Positions 1-8,385 are shown, numbered from the stretch's first letter. The stretch is 64,000 nucleotides of DNA from Nitrospinaceae bacterium (GCA_021604505.1 BQJC01000001.1:956218-1020217); one strand, 5' to 3'. Translations and numbers: made by a program. Notes: generated by a model not told the origin, from the letters alone.

Positions 1-20
1 CCAAACTTGATTAAGGAGTT

Positions 21-761
21 TCAATAACTCGATCTCCTGACTTCGAATTTTTTATCGAGAATTGTTTTTTTTGCAGACGTGGCTAAATCCATCAATCCTT
101 CCTTAGCCAATTGCCGCCAACCGTCGTGCAAATCCTCTCCCGTGATGTGTTCATCTTTGGTGATGAATAACTTCGACTTTTCATTGGAAGGAACAATCAT
201 GATCTTGTTCTGCTTTGTCAGATAAACCAATCCCATCGTTTTAATTTTTACCGAATAAGTCTCCTGCCAGGGTTGGGTGAGAAATTTACCCGGTGAAAGA
301 AAAAAAGATGGGGGCAGGTGAGGGGGGCCACTCACTCTAATTTCCCGGCGGAACACCAGAATCATATCGGTGGAAACTATATTGGCAATTTCTTTGAGGC
401 GTATTTTTGTAACGGCACCCCGAATGTCCTCGCCCTGTTTCGATGGCGTGATGCGCGCCGGGTCGGTGGCGACCAAAGTTTTTTTGATGAGTTTGGGATC
501 GCTGAGCACGGCTTGAAATTCATTGCCGACTGAATCCGGGGTACCTTCCAAACCTTCGTCAAAACGGGGCAAGTCGCCTTCGTAAAAATAATAGTGGCCT
601 TTTGTGGGACGGCTTTCTATGACCGTCAGGGACAAAGGAAATTTCAGCATCTTGATGGCGCTGTCGGATTTTTTGCTGAGAAAAAGGTCGTCCTCTGCCG
701 AAACCGTTCCTGGAAAAGTAGCCATGAACAACAGCAACGCGGAGACGATCCATTTGCTCAT
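21..761 (-). CDS. Secreted protein of unknown function, last gene of the CarH-like operon
   Basis: I do not recognise this 246-residue protein. It starts with a clear signal peptide (basic start, hydrophobic stretch about residues 5-20, probable cut after VSA), so the mature chain should be periplasmic or outer-membrane associated. I see no lipobox, repeat or cofactor motif. The rest is a mixed, beta-rich soluble sequence. It lies 11 bases downstream of the SDR-SRPBCC gene and 2.3 kb downstream of the CarH-like regulator on the same strand, so it is very likely the third gene of that operon and under the same control. A role in a light or B12 response is inferred from position only. Confidence 0.75.
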   Translation of the reverse strand: MSKWIVSALLLFMATFPGTVSAEDDLFLSKKSDSAIKMLKFPLSLTVIESRPTKGHYYFYEGDLPRFDEGLEGTPDSVGNEFQAVLSDPKLIKKTLVATDPARITPSKQGEDIRGAVTKIRLKEIANIVSTDMILVFRREIRVSGPPHLPPSFFLSPGKFLTQPWQETYSVKIKTMGLVYLTKQNKIMIVPSNEKSKLFITKDEHITGEDLHDGWRQLAKEGLMDLATSAKKTILDKKFEVRRSSY

Positions 762-772
762 CCCGATTCCCC

Positions 773-2137
773 CTATTCACCAAAGAGTTCTTTGATCTTT
801 AATTTTCTGAAATTAAAAATTTTCTTTAAGTCGTTTTGCACGAAATCGATGGCGAGCATTTCTCCGGGGATGCCGAACGGAACTTTATAGTTCACTTTGT
901 CGCGGATCAGAGTTCCTCCGTTTTTTTCTTCAAACTCATGCGTATGTTCCCAAAGGGAATAGGGGCCTTTGGTCTGGTGATCGGAAAAACAGGCCATCGG
1001 GTTCCAGTTGGTGATCTTGGATTGCCAGCGAAAGGGGATGCCGTGCAATTTTAGTTTGTAATCCAGCAGAGTGCCTTCTTCAATTTTTTCCGTGGATTGG
1101 CGCAGTATTTTGAAATGCAGGTACTCCGGGGTCAAAAGTTCGAGGTTTTTAGAGTCGCTGAAGAAATCAAATATTGTCTGCACCGGTTGCGGTGTCCATT
1201 GCTCCATTTGGAATTGCAGGAAGGGCAGGTCGACAATTTGTTGTAAGGCCGATTGCAGGTCCGGGTATTTAAACTCGAATCCCGTATTTGAAATTTTATC
1301 GGCGGAGACTTTCTGGCTGGCCATGAGAATTTGCGCCATGTCTCCGAAAATCGTTTTCAGCGCCAGTTCGGGAATGGGGAAAATGGTGGGACGTTTGACG
1401 AGTTTGCCCAGAGTTTTGGTGAATTCCAGATTGGTGACCGGATTAGGGCTGACGGCATTGTAAACGCCTTTTAGCGATTGAGTTTCCATGGCGTGGATGT
1501 ACATTGCCGCTATATCATCGACGTGAATCCAGCTCATCCATTGCTTTCCATTTTCCAGAATGCCTCCCAATCCCATTTGAAAAGGGGGCAGCATTCGTTT
1601 CATGGCCCCGCCTTCTTTTCCGAGGACCATGCCGGTGCGCAAGCAAACCGTGCGGACGTTGAAGCTCTCAGCTTTACTCGCTTCCTGTTCCCATTCTTTG
1701 CAGACCTCCGCTAAAAAGCAGGAGGCCGGCGGATGATCTTCAGTCAATAAACCGTTTCCCGAGCCTCCATAAAACCCGACAGCGGAAGAAGACACCAAAA
1801 CCTCGGGTTTATGTTCCAGGTTGCCGATGGCTTCAACGAGATGGCGGGTCGAAAGGATGCGTGAATTTTTGATGCGTTCTTTTCGTTTCTGGGTCCAGCG
1901 GCCTCCGGCGATATTTTCACCGGCTAAATGGATCACCGCATCAACGCCCGAAAAGGCGTTTGCCTCAGGAGGCGCCTGTTCGGGGTTCCACGGAAATATA
2001 TCGCACAGCACCGGCAGTCGCGACCCCGCCTCATCCGGATTGCGGGTCAGAACCGCGATTTCATGGCCGCGCGCATTGAGCGCTTTTAACAAGACGTTGC
2101 CGACAAACCCGGTGGCTCCGGTTACCAGAACTTTCAT
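773..2137 (-). CDS. TIGR01777-type SDR epimerase fused to a C-terminal SRPBCC domain
   Basis: Residues 1 to about 295 form an extended short-chain dehydrogenase/reductase of the TIGR01777 (YfcH/SDR39U1) family. The N-terminal nucleotide-binding loop GATGFVG follows the first strand, and the family features of a VSSSAVGFYG active-site segment and a later WIHVDDIA segment are present. From about residue 305 to 454 the sequence changes to an SRPBCC (START-like ligand-binding) domain. The substrate of this family is not established. Family members often sit in operons with CarH/LitR-type regulators, which fits here: the gene begins 15 bases after the regulator stops. The SDR-first, SRPBCC-last order in one chain suggests that the ligand-binding domain presents the substrate to the reductase, which is inference. 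Confidence 0.85.
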   Translation of the reverse strand: MKVLVTGATGFVGNVLLKALNARGHEIAVLTRNPDEAGSRLPVLCDIFPWNPEQAPPEANAFSGVDAVIHLAGENIAGGRWTQKRKERIKNSRILSTRHLVEAIGNLEHKPEVLVSSSAVGFYGGSGNGLLTEDHPPASCFLAEVCKEWEQEASKAESFNVRTVCLRTGMVLGKEGGAMKRMLPPFQMGLGGILENGKQWMSWIHVDDIAAMYIHAMETQSLKGVYNAVSPNPVTNLEFTKTLGKLVKRPTIFPIPELALKTIFGDMAQILMASQKVSADKISNTGFEFKYPDLQSALQQIVDLPFLQFQMEQWTPQPVQTIFDFFSDSKNLELLTPEYLHFKILRQSTEKIEEGTLLDYKLKLHGIPFRWQSKITNWNPMACFSDHQTKGPYSLWEHTHEFEEKNGGTLIRDKVNYKVPFGIPGEMLAIDFVQNDLKKIFNFRKLKIKELFGE

Positions 2138-2152
2138 AAAATTTTCTATCCC

Positions 2153-3079
2153 TTAATCTTGAAGCAGATTAAAATAATCCTTAAAATTGCTGACCTGAAT
2201 CACCCCGGAGACGTTCCCTGGGGCGCCTTCTCCTCCCACATAAATCTGGATGGAAGAGGGCAGCTGACGCCGGATTTTTTCAAGGCACAGGATGGCCTCT
2301 TGTTTTTTATATGAACTTGAAACGCTGATGCTCAGTCTGCTTGCCTGACAATCAGAAACCGATGCTATGATCTCTTCACAGGGCGTGTTGGAACCGAGGT
2401 AAATTATTTTGCGTCCGGTGATTGCCGTCACAACAGCGCACATTTGCAATCCTAGCGAATGATTTTCCCCTGGAAGCGTTGCCAGAACAGCGATGTCTCC
2501 TACGTTTCTTTCGTTGATCCGCCTCCACATGGAGCCCAGAAAGTCATTCAACCTTTCGGATGCGAAATGTTCCTGGGAAATTGAGAGTTCCCCACATTCC
2601 CATCCGCGGCCAATTTTATTAGCGAATGGTCCGGCGCAATCCTGAACAAAGTTCAGGGGACCGCGTCTTCCCCATTCTGCATAAAATCCGTTGTCCAGAG
2701 TCTGATTGCAATATTTATGGACGCCTTCCAGCCACTGTTCAATCAACATCTGGTTTGAAACGTTGATGGAACCAGGATTCTTATTATCACCTAAAACCGA
2801 ATGGGCTAAATCAAGGAATTTTTCCAGTTCTTCCAAAGACGCGCTAACGACTTTACTGGGCCTTTTCCCGGCCTGTAACGCCAGAGCCACGGCCCTTAAG
2901 CGCGGGACCTCATTCTTCGGGTATCTTCTATGTCCCGAAGGCAGTCGCATGGAAACCGGGGACCCATACCGTCGTTCCCAGATCCGCAAGGTATGAGTGC
3001 TGATTCCCGTCAGTTTGGATAATTCCCCAATCGCAATGCCAGCCTCACTGGGGATTTCGTCTTTTGCGGTCGTTTCCAT
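2153..3079 (-). CDS. MerR-family regulator with cobalamin-binding domain, CarH/LitR-like
   Basis: The 308-residue protein has an N-terminal MerR winged helix (about residues 15-80, with ISTHTLRIWERRYG and the wing segment PSGHRRY) and a C-terminal B12-binding half. Two signatures of the adenosylcobalamin photoreceptor CarH are visible: Trp160 followed nine residues later by Glu170-His171 (W-x9-EH, the helical bundle that senses the adenosyl group) and E205-x-H207-x-x-G210, the motif whose His is the lower cobalt ligand. In the family, AdoCbl in the dark drives tetramer formation and repression; light releases it. The gene heads a three-gene operon and is divergent from a CbiX-like gene. The position just after Trp160 is Glu, where Thermus CarH has the His that takes over cobalt coordination after photolysis. 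Confidence 0.88.
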   Translation of the reverse strand: METTAKDEIPSEAGIAIGELSKLTGISTHTLRIWERRYGSPVSMRLPSGHRRYPKNEVPRLRAVALALQAGKRPSKVVSASLEELEKFLDLAHSVLGDNKNPGSINVSNQMLIEQWLEGVHKYCNQTLDNGFYAEWGRRGPLNFVQDCAGPFANKIGRGWECGELSISQEHFASERLNDFLGSMWRRINERNVGDIAVLATLPGENHSLGLQMCAVVTAITGRKIIYLGSNTPCEEIIASVSDCQASRLSISVSSSYKKQEAILCLEKIRRQLPSSIQIYVGGEGAPGNVSGVIQVSNFKDYFNLLQD

Positions 3080-3122
3080 AGTCCTCTTTAGAAATATTCT
3101 TTATCTCGACAAAATATTAATT

Positions 3123-3185
3123 ATTTTAGACAAATTAAATTTTTTGTCAATTATATTGACAAAATCGAGAAAATGTCTATATATT
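3123..3185. promoter_or_regulatory. Divergent overlapping promoters with a shared palindromic operator
   Basis: A perfect inverted repeat with arms TTTTGTCAAT (3142-3151) and ATTGACAAAA (3155-3164), separated by three bases, contains a TTGACA -35 box on each strand. On the plus strand TTGACA (3156-3161) is followed after 18 bases by TATATT (3180-3185), reading toward the CbiX-like gene. On the minus strand TTGACA (3150-3145) is followed after 16 bases by TAAAAT (3128-3123), reading toward the regulator. Further GACAAA half-sites stand at 3108-3113 and 3129-3134, as expected for a regulator binding several adjacent sites. A protein bound to the palindrome would block both promoters. Both boxes are close to the sigma-70 consensus. 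Binding by the CarH-like protein is inferred. Confidence 0.7.
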
Positions 3186-3253
3186 GAAAATACGTCATTC
3201 TTACTTCATTTAGTTCCATCCGCCAGCGCTTCCACTTAAAAATTTGAGGTTTT

Positions 3254-3787
3254 ATGAATACTGAAAAGCGAGCTGTGGTTCTGGTGGGCCATGGAGGTCT
3301 TCCCTCTGACTGTCCCGATGATCTGGTTGCCCGATTAAAACGGCTGGAGAACCAGCGTCGGAAACAGAATTTGCCGCCTACCGAAGAGGAGTTGGAAATC
3401 GATCATAAAATTCGTCAATGGCCCAGAACTCCGGAGTCGGACCCTTACAAAAACGGTTTGGAAGCCATAGCACTCCAGTTATCCGCTCGGCTCGGTCCCG
3501 TAAAACTGGTCACTGCGTATAACGAATTTTGTGCGCCGACTCTGGAAGAAGCAGTGGATGGGTTGGTGCAGGCAGGAAAAGACCATATCTCTCTTGTCTC
3601 GACCATGTTCACTCCAGGTGGCTCACACTCTGAAATTGAAATCCCCGAAGAGGTCAGAGACCTGCAATTAAAATATCCAGAGGTGGAAATCGTGTACGCA
3701 TGGCCCTTTGATTTGCGCAAAGTAGCAGAGATGCTTTTTCAGCATATTGAAAGCTTTCAGTCCAGCACGCAAAAACAGGAAGTTTGA
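3254..3787 (+). CDS. CbiX/SirB-like chelatase family protein
   Basis: The 177-residue protein has the two halves of the CbiX metal-chelatase site: an N-terminal VLVGHGG (His13) and a C-terminal STMFTPGGSHSEIEIPEE (His125 and the acidic residues after it). Family members insert cobalt, nickel or iron into sirohydrochlorin-type tetrapyrroles on the way to cobalamin or siroheme. Between the halves lies an unusual charged segment (about residues 17-65) that makes it longer than the short CbiX form, so a chelatase of a different tetrapyrrole or a metal chaperone is also possible. A GAGG ribosome site precedes the ATG. It is transcribed divergently from the B12-type regulator, which makes a link to corrinoid metabolism attractive. 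Confidence 0.8.
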   Translation: MNTEKRAVVLVGHGGLPSDCPDDLVARLKRLENQRRKQNLPPTEEELEIDHKIRQWPRTPESDPYKNGLEAIALQLSARLGPVKLVTAYNEFCAPTLEEAVDGLVQAGKDHISLVSTMFTPGGSHSEIEIPEEVRDLQLKYPEVEIVYAWPFDLRKVAEMLFQHIESFQSSTQKQEV

Positions 3788-3826
3788 TTTTGCGATCTAT
3801 ATCAACTTTTTAAAAAGTGTGCCCAA

Positions 3827-4327
3827 ATGTCGTTCCCAAATCTCAGGTCTGTCGGCGGTAAAACTTTTTATTTTTTATGTTCTTTCGTATTTCTACTGGC
3901 TTCCAAAGCCTATTCCATGGATTGGAATGATGAAGAGTGGAGCCGTTCCAATTGTCCCGGGAATGTATTAGGGCAATGGATTTCAGAAAGCCATTCTCCG
4001 TCAGCGGGCAGTCGGATGACTGTCAAGCCGCATGCGGTTTTGATTAACTTTGAAGACGGGAGGGTTGTCGAATTTCGTTACACACGGACTCCGCAGTCCG
4101 CCAAAGACAAGAGATTTATCGAATTGAAAATTTCCCATGCGGCCAAGGAAGGCGGGCATCCTCGTTTCTTGCGAATCAGGCCACATTTGGTCATACATTT
4201 TAAAAAGCCGGCGAGCGACGGGATCGATCCTCCTCAATGTTTGATCAAGGTATTCAGGTATGCGTCCGGAATGGATATCGACCTGAACAGGAACCTGAAT
4301 TGGGATATTTACCGGAAGGCAAGATAA
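3827..4327 (+). CDS. Small secreted protein of unknown function
   Basis: This 166-residue protein is not recognised. Residues 12-30 are a hydrophobic signal-like segment ending in ASKAYS, and the mature part is a basic, beta-rich domain without visible catalytic motifs, containing two Cys (in NCPG and PPQC) that could pair in the periplasm. It starts 39 bases after the CbiX-like gene on the same strand, so it may share its promoter. Downstream lies a long nested inverted repeat. No function can be proposed from sequence. Confidence 0.65.
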   Translation: MSFPNLRSVGGKTFYFLCSFVFLLASKAYSMDWNDEEWSRSNCPGNVLGQWISESHSPSAGSRMTVKPHAVLINFEDGRVVEFRYTRTPQSAKDKRFIELKISHAAKEGGHPRFLRIRPHLVIHFKKPASDGIDPPQCLIKVFRYASGMDIDLNRNLNWDIYRKAR

Positions 4328-4382
4328 GTTTTGCTTAAAACCTATTTGGTGCGGGTTGCACAATCAACCGTTTTTGAAAAAT

Positions 4383-4475
4383 TGGGAAATCCCGGCGAAG
4401 ACGCAAAGGGCTTTCCAGCTTTTGTATCTTAAACCTTCTGGGGGTTTACCAAAGCTGGATAGCCGGGATTTCCCA
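4383..4475 (+). repeat. 93-base nested inverted repeat (three stacked stems)
   Basis: Three concentric stems are visible. The outer one pairs TGGGAAATCCCGGC (4383-4396) with GCCGGGATTTCCCA (4462-4475), 14 of 14 bases. The middle one pairs TCCAGCTTT (4414-4422) with AAAGCTGGA (4451-4459), nine of nine. The inner one pairs TAAACC (4430-4435) with GGTTTA (4443-4448). A 17-base bulge on the left side carries GACGCAAAGGG, a word shared with the dispersed repeats near 8.45 and 57.6 kb. There is no trailing T-run on the plus strand, so it is not a simple terminator. It could be a folded leader RNA of the DUF4149 gene that follows 32 bases later, or a non-autonomous repeat unit. Confidence 0.75.
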
Positions 4476-4507
4476 TCCGAAGTTACTTTAACAAATTGAG
4501 GTCAGAA

Positions 4508-4933
4508 ATGAATATAAATGAAGTTTTTCATGTCTCCGGTCTGTTTTTATTGGCGTTGACCCTGGGGGGAATGGTGTTTTTTGCCGCCATCATGACCCCG
4601 CTGGTGTTTACCAAATTGCCGCCGCAAACCTCTGGGCCTTTCATCAGGCAGGTGTTTCCCGTTTACAGCATGGCGATGGCCGGGCTGAGTCTATTGGCGG
4701 CGGTCCTATTTTGGAAGACGAATACAGTCATGTTTCTTCTTTTAGGGGTGTTTATTTTGTTCATCTGGGCCTGGCTGTGGCTCACGCCACGGATCAACCG
4801 GTACCGCGATGCACAGCTCGATGGAAATAAACGGGCCGGGGCAACCTTCAACCGTCTTCACAAGCTGAGCGTCGGCGTTAACGTTTTGCAAATGGGAATC
4901 GTGGCGGTGGTTTTTATCAAAATGGCGATTTAA
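4508..4933 (+). CDS. DUF4149/TMEM205-like integral membrane protein
   Basis: A 141-residue hydrophobic protein with about four membrane helices (roughly residues 8-32, 46-68, 69-88 and 117-139). The order FHVSGLFLLALTLGGMVFFA, then MTPLVF and the later loop before the last helix, match the DUF4149 family; its role is unknown. I place the start at ATG 4508, not at the in-frame TTG 4496, because GAGG at 4498-4501 is a well-spaced ribosome site for 4508. It is followed by the convergent arginine decarboxylase gene. Confidence 0.75.
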   Translation: MNINEVFHVSGLFLLALTLGGMVFFAAIMTPLVFTKLPPQTSGPFIRQVFPVYSMAMAGLSLLAAVLFWKTNTVMFLLLGVFILFIWAWLWLTPRINRYRDAQLDGNKRAGATFNRLHKLSVGVNVLQMGIVAVVFIKMAI

Positions 4934-4962
4934 CGCAAGCGGATGGCTGGAGTTTTTTAGGC

Positions 4963-6882
4963 CTAACTTTTTTCCCGTTGCGGCTTGATCAGATAGGTGT
5001 ATCCATTGAGCCCCTCCTTATAAAGGGAAAGGAAGTCATCCGCTTCTTTCTGCGTAAATATTCCTTTTTCCACACTGCTGACGAGAAAGCCCGCCACCCG
5101 GCCCGCCAGTTCATCCGCGCGGAACTGAACGTGATCCAGTACGTCGGTGACATCCTCTCCCTCTATGACCTGCTCGTAGCTCAAGGACCCGTCTTCCTTC
5201 AGGGCCACATGGAAGGTGTTGGTGTCTCCAAACAGGTTGTGGAGGTCGCCGAGAATTTCCTGATAGGCACCGATCAGGAAAATTCCCAGTTGATAGGGTT
5301 CCCCCGGTCTAAGAGCGTGAACGCGCAGGGTTTTCTCCGTTCCACGGTGGTTGCCGATGAACGTGTCGATGCGTCCATCCGAATCACAGGTGAGGTCTTC
5401 CAACGTCGCTTGGCGGTCGGGTTCTTCGTTTAAGCGATGCAGGGGCATGACCGGGAACACATGATCGATGGCCCAGGAATCGGGCACCGATTGAAACACT
5501 GAAAAATTACAGAAATATTTATCAGCCAGGTTTTTTTTCAGAGATTTGATCTCATCCGGTAAAAACTTCAGCCGGGTCGCCAGTTTCTCGATTTTGCGGC
5601 TGATGCCCCAGAAGATGCGTTCCGCCAAAGCCCGGTGTTCCAGAGAAATCATGCCCAGAAGAAACTGGTTCTGCGCTTCTTCCTTCAAGTGAACCGCATC
5701 GTGCCAGGATTCGATGAGGTTTTTGTTGGAAGTGCTTTCGAGAACATCATAAATTTCATGCACCACATCTGGGTCGCTTTCCTGAATCTCGATATGGTTG
5801 GTCCATTCAGGAAAGGAAGTGACATCCAGAACATTGACCACGAGCAGGGAATGATAGGCGGTCATCGCCCGTCCCGATTCAGAGATGATATGAGGGTGCG
5901 GCAGATCTTCATCCTCGCAGATTTCAAGGAGGTGGTAAACCACGTCATTGGCGTATTCTTGAACCGAATAGTTGGTGCTGGAATGATAGGTGGAGCGCGA
6001 GCCGTCGTAATCCACGCCCAGACCGCCGCCCACGTCGATGTATTTGATATTGCACCCTTCCCGCATCAGCTCCGAATAGAACCGGCCGACTTCCTTCAAG
6101 CTGTTTTTTATGCGGCGGATGTTGGTGATCTGGCTTCCCAGATGGAAGTGAATCAACTGAATGCAGTCGAGAATTTCGTAACCCCTGGCGATTTTCAGAG
6201 CCTCCACCAGCTCCATGGGGTTCAATCCGAACTTGGAGTATTCCCCTGCGGATGTGGCCCAGCGCCCCGAACCGGCGCTGACCAGTTTGATTCTAAGCCC
6301 GATGTTCGGGCGCACCCCGACTTCCTGGGCAACCTGGAAGATCAGATCCATCTCGTCGAGTTTTTCGACCACGATAAAAACCTTTTTGCCCAGCTTCTGC
6401 CCCATCAGGGCAAGCCGGATGAAAGACTCGTCTTTGTAGCCGTTGCAGATCAACAACGCCTCCGGGTTGTCCATGATGGCGAGGATGGCATGTAGCTCTG
6501 GTTTCGAGCCGGCTTCCAGACCGATATTGTAGGGGCGGCCAAATTTAACGATTTCCTCCACCACCTGGCGCTGTTGATTCACTTTGATCGGGTACACACC
6601 GTGGTATTGTCCCTGGTAGTGGTATTCGTCAATAGCGTTTTGGAACACCGTGGCAAGGTTGGTGATGCTGGACTTCAGAATATCGGAAAAGCGGAGAAGA
6701 GCCGGCAGGGAATAGCCTTTGGCTTGAATGTCATCGACCAGGGCCTTGAGGTCGATCGCATGTTTACTGCTCAGGCTGGGCTGAGCGACCACGTTCCCCT
6801 TGTCATTGATATCGAAGTATCCCGCACCCCAGCCGTAAATATTGTAGTGCTCTTTGGATTCTTCAATCGACCATTTCTTCAT
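4963..6882 (-). CDS. speA: Biosynthetic arginine decarboxylase
   Basis: This 639-residue enzyme matches the biosynthetic (SpeA) class of arginine decarboxylases, PLP enzymes of fold type III that convert arginine to agmatine for polyamine synthesis. Visible features are the N-terminal YNIYGWGAGYF segment, the PLP lysine region GVYPIKVNQQRQVVEE (Lys100), NIGLEAGSKPEL, the HFHLGSQ motif and the glycine-rich phosphate loop DVGGGLGVDYDGS, with the second-domain SESGRAMTA. Length is normal for the family (about 630-660). It is divergent from the diaminopimelate decarboxylase gene, separated by 218 bases, and has no obvious agmatinase neighbour in the window. Confidence 0.97.
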   Translation of the reverse strand: MKKWSIEESKEHYNIYGWGAGYFDINDKGNVVAQPSLSSKHAIDLKALVDDIQAKGYSLPALLRFSDILKSSITNLATVFQNAIDEYHYQGQYHGVYPIKVNQQRQVVEEIVKFGRPYNIGLEAGSKPELHAILAIMDNPEALLICNGYKDESFIRLALMGQKLGKKVFIVVEKLDEMDLIFQVAQEVGVRPNIGLRIKLVSAGSGRWATSAGEYSKFGLNPMELVEALKIARGYEILDCIQLIHFHLGSQITNIRRIKNSLKEVGRFYSELMREGCNIKYIDVGGGLGVDYDGSRSTYHSSTNYSVQEYANDVVYHLLEICEDEDLPHPHIISESGRAMTAYHSLLVVNVLDVTSFPEWTNHIEIQESDPDVVHEIYDVLESTSNKNLIESWHDAVHLKEEAQNQFLLGMISLEHRALAERIFWGISRKIEKLATRLKFLPDEIKSLKKNLADKYFCNFSVFQSVPDSWAIDHVFPVMPLHRLNEEPDRQATLEDLTCDSDGRIDTFIGNHRGTEKTLRVHALRPGEPYQLGIFLIGAYQEILGDLHNLFGDTNTFHVALKEDGSLSYEQVIEGEDVTDVLDHVQFRADELAGRVAGFLVSSVEKGIFTQKEADDFLSLYKEGLNGYTYLIKPQREKS

Positions 6883-7100
6883 GCAGAAATTCCTGGCAAG
6901 GTTCCCCGGTCCGGAATGCCGGACAGGATATCAAAAGATTTACAATCATAGAATTTGAGAAAAATGTCAAATAAAAACAAACCCCGGCAAAAGAAATTTT
7001 TTGCCCGGTCAAATTGTGATATAAATTTCCGGATGCGGTTATAAAGCCTGAAGTTGTAGGAATTCGACCCTTTAATAAAAGATCCATATCGAGCAAATAA

Positions 7101-8363
7101 ATGAAAATCGAAAATGTTGATGTCCGGGACATCACCCTGAAATACGGGACTCCCGTTTATGTTTACAGCCTGGAAATCCTTCGGCAATCCATTGCCGAGA
7201 TCAAGCAACTGTCCCCCGTCACCCGATATGCCATGAAGGCCAGCTCCAACGTGCGGGTTTTGCAGGAAATGCGCGACCAGGGAATAAAAATCGACGCCGT
7301 CAGTGTATTTGAAGTACGCCGTGCCTTACGGGCAGGCTTTCAGTCAGAAGATATTTGTTTCACCAGCGATGTATTTTTCGAATCCAATGACGTCCGGTTT
7401 TGTCTGGAAAACGATATTTTCGTCAACTGCGGAACGTTGGGAATGGTTGAAGAATATGGCCGCGGTTGGAGAGACCTGCGCAAAGGGTCGAACCGGATCT
7501 CCATTCGCATCAATCCCGGCGAAGGGCATGGGCACTCCAAAAAAACCAATACCGGAGGTCCGTACAGTAAACACGGAATCTGGCACGAAAACCTGGATGA
7601 GGTCAAGCGCATTGCCGGAACTTATGGGCTGATCGTTTCCGGAGTTCACATGCACATCGGCTCCGGAGGCGACATGGAGCATTTAAAGCGCATCACCGGC
7701 AAACTGGTGGAATTTGCTCAACAATTTGACGACCTCACAACCATCAATTTTGGCGGCGGCTTGCCTTATCAATACAACCCCGAACTCCCGCAGGAGGATA
7801 TTTCAGAGTACAAAAATATCCTCGCGGAAAGAATGAAGGTTTTGAACAGCCACTTCGGGAGAGAAATCGTTTGCGAAATCGAACCGGGAAGGCGCTTTGT
7901 CGCCGGATGTGGTTATCTGTTGGGCGAGGTGCGTTCGCTCAATCATACCTTTGATGAACACAAAAAACGCCTGGACTATGTGCTGACCAACGTCGGGTTC
8001 TGTCATTTGATCCGCCCGATGGCCTACGGGTCGTATCATCCTATCTGGTTCGTGGGGGACGATCTGGGGCCGGAGCAGGACGTCATCGTCGCGGGGCCGG
8101 TTTGCGAATCCGGCGATGTGTTGACCCAGGAAAACGAAGAACCCGTTGCCCGCCGGCTTCCCATGCCCAAAGCGGGAGATCTCATGGTGGTGGGCGGGGC
8201 AGGGGGCTATGGATTCGTCATGTCGTCCAATTACAACACCCAACCCCTGATCCCCGAGGTGGTGGTGGATGGCAACAAGTTCACACTGACCCGCCGCCGG
8301 CAAACGCTGGATGACATTTTGCAGGAAGAAACCGACGCGGCGTTACGGCAAGGCTTGGGGTGA
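7101..8363 (+). CDS. lysA: Diaminopimelate decarboxylase
   Basis: This 420-residue fold-III PLP enzyme should decarboxylate meso-diaminopimelate to lysine. The N-terminal barrel shows YAMKASSN (PLP Lys46), HMHIGSG, NFGGGLPYQ (phosphate loop) and EPGRRFVA. The C-terminal beta domain has GPVCESGDVL, the CESGD signature that separates LysA from ornithine and other decarboxylases, and GAGGYGFVMSSNYN. Length is usual. A possible promoter with TATAAA at 7020-7025 lies upstream. It is divergent from speA, so two related decarboxylases sit back to back; an ancient duplication is possible but they are too different to be recent. Confidence 0.93.
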   Translation: MKIENVDVRDITLKYGTPVYVYSLEILRQSIAEIKQLSPVTRYAMKASSNVRVLQEMRDQGIKIDAVSVFEVRRALRAGFQSEDICFTSDVFFESNDVRFCLENDIFVNCGTLGMVEEYGRGWRDLRKGSNRISIRINPGEGHGHSKKTNTGGPYSKHGIWHENLDEVKRIAGTYGLIVSGVHMHIGSGGDMEHLKRITGKLVEFAQQFDDLTTINFGGGLPYQYNPELPQEDISEYKNILAERMKVLNSHFGREIVCEIEPGRRFVAGCGYLLGEVRSLNHTFDEHKKRLDYVLTNVGFCHLIRPMAYGSYHPIWFVGDDLGPEQDVIVAGPVCESGDVLTQENEEPVARRLPMPKAGDLMVVGGAGGYGFVMSSNYNTQPLIPEVVVDGNKFTLTRRRQTLDDILQEETDAALRQGLG

Positions 8364-8385
8364 ATTGTTGAGGGGTGAGTTGTCT

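Noticed and set aside
5635-6495. Long plus-strand open frame of 286 codons
   Set aside because: It is the antisense shadow of speA, caused by GC-rich third positions, with no ribosome site or recognisable domain.
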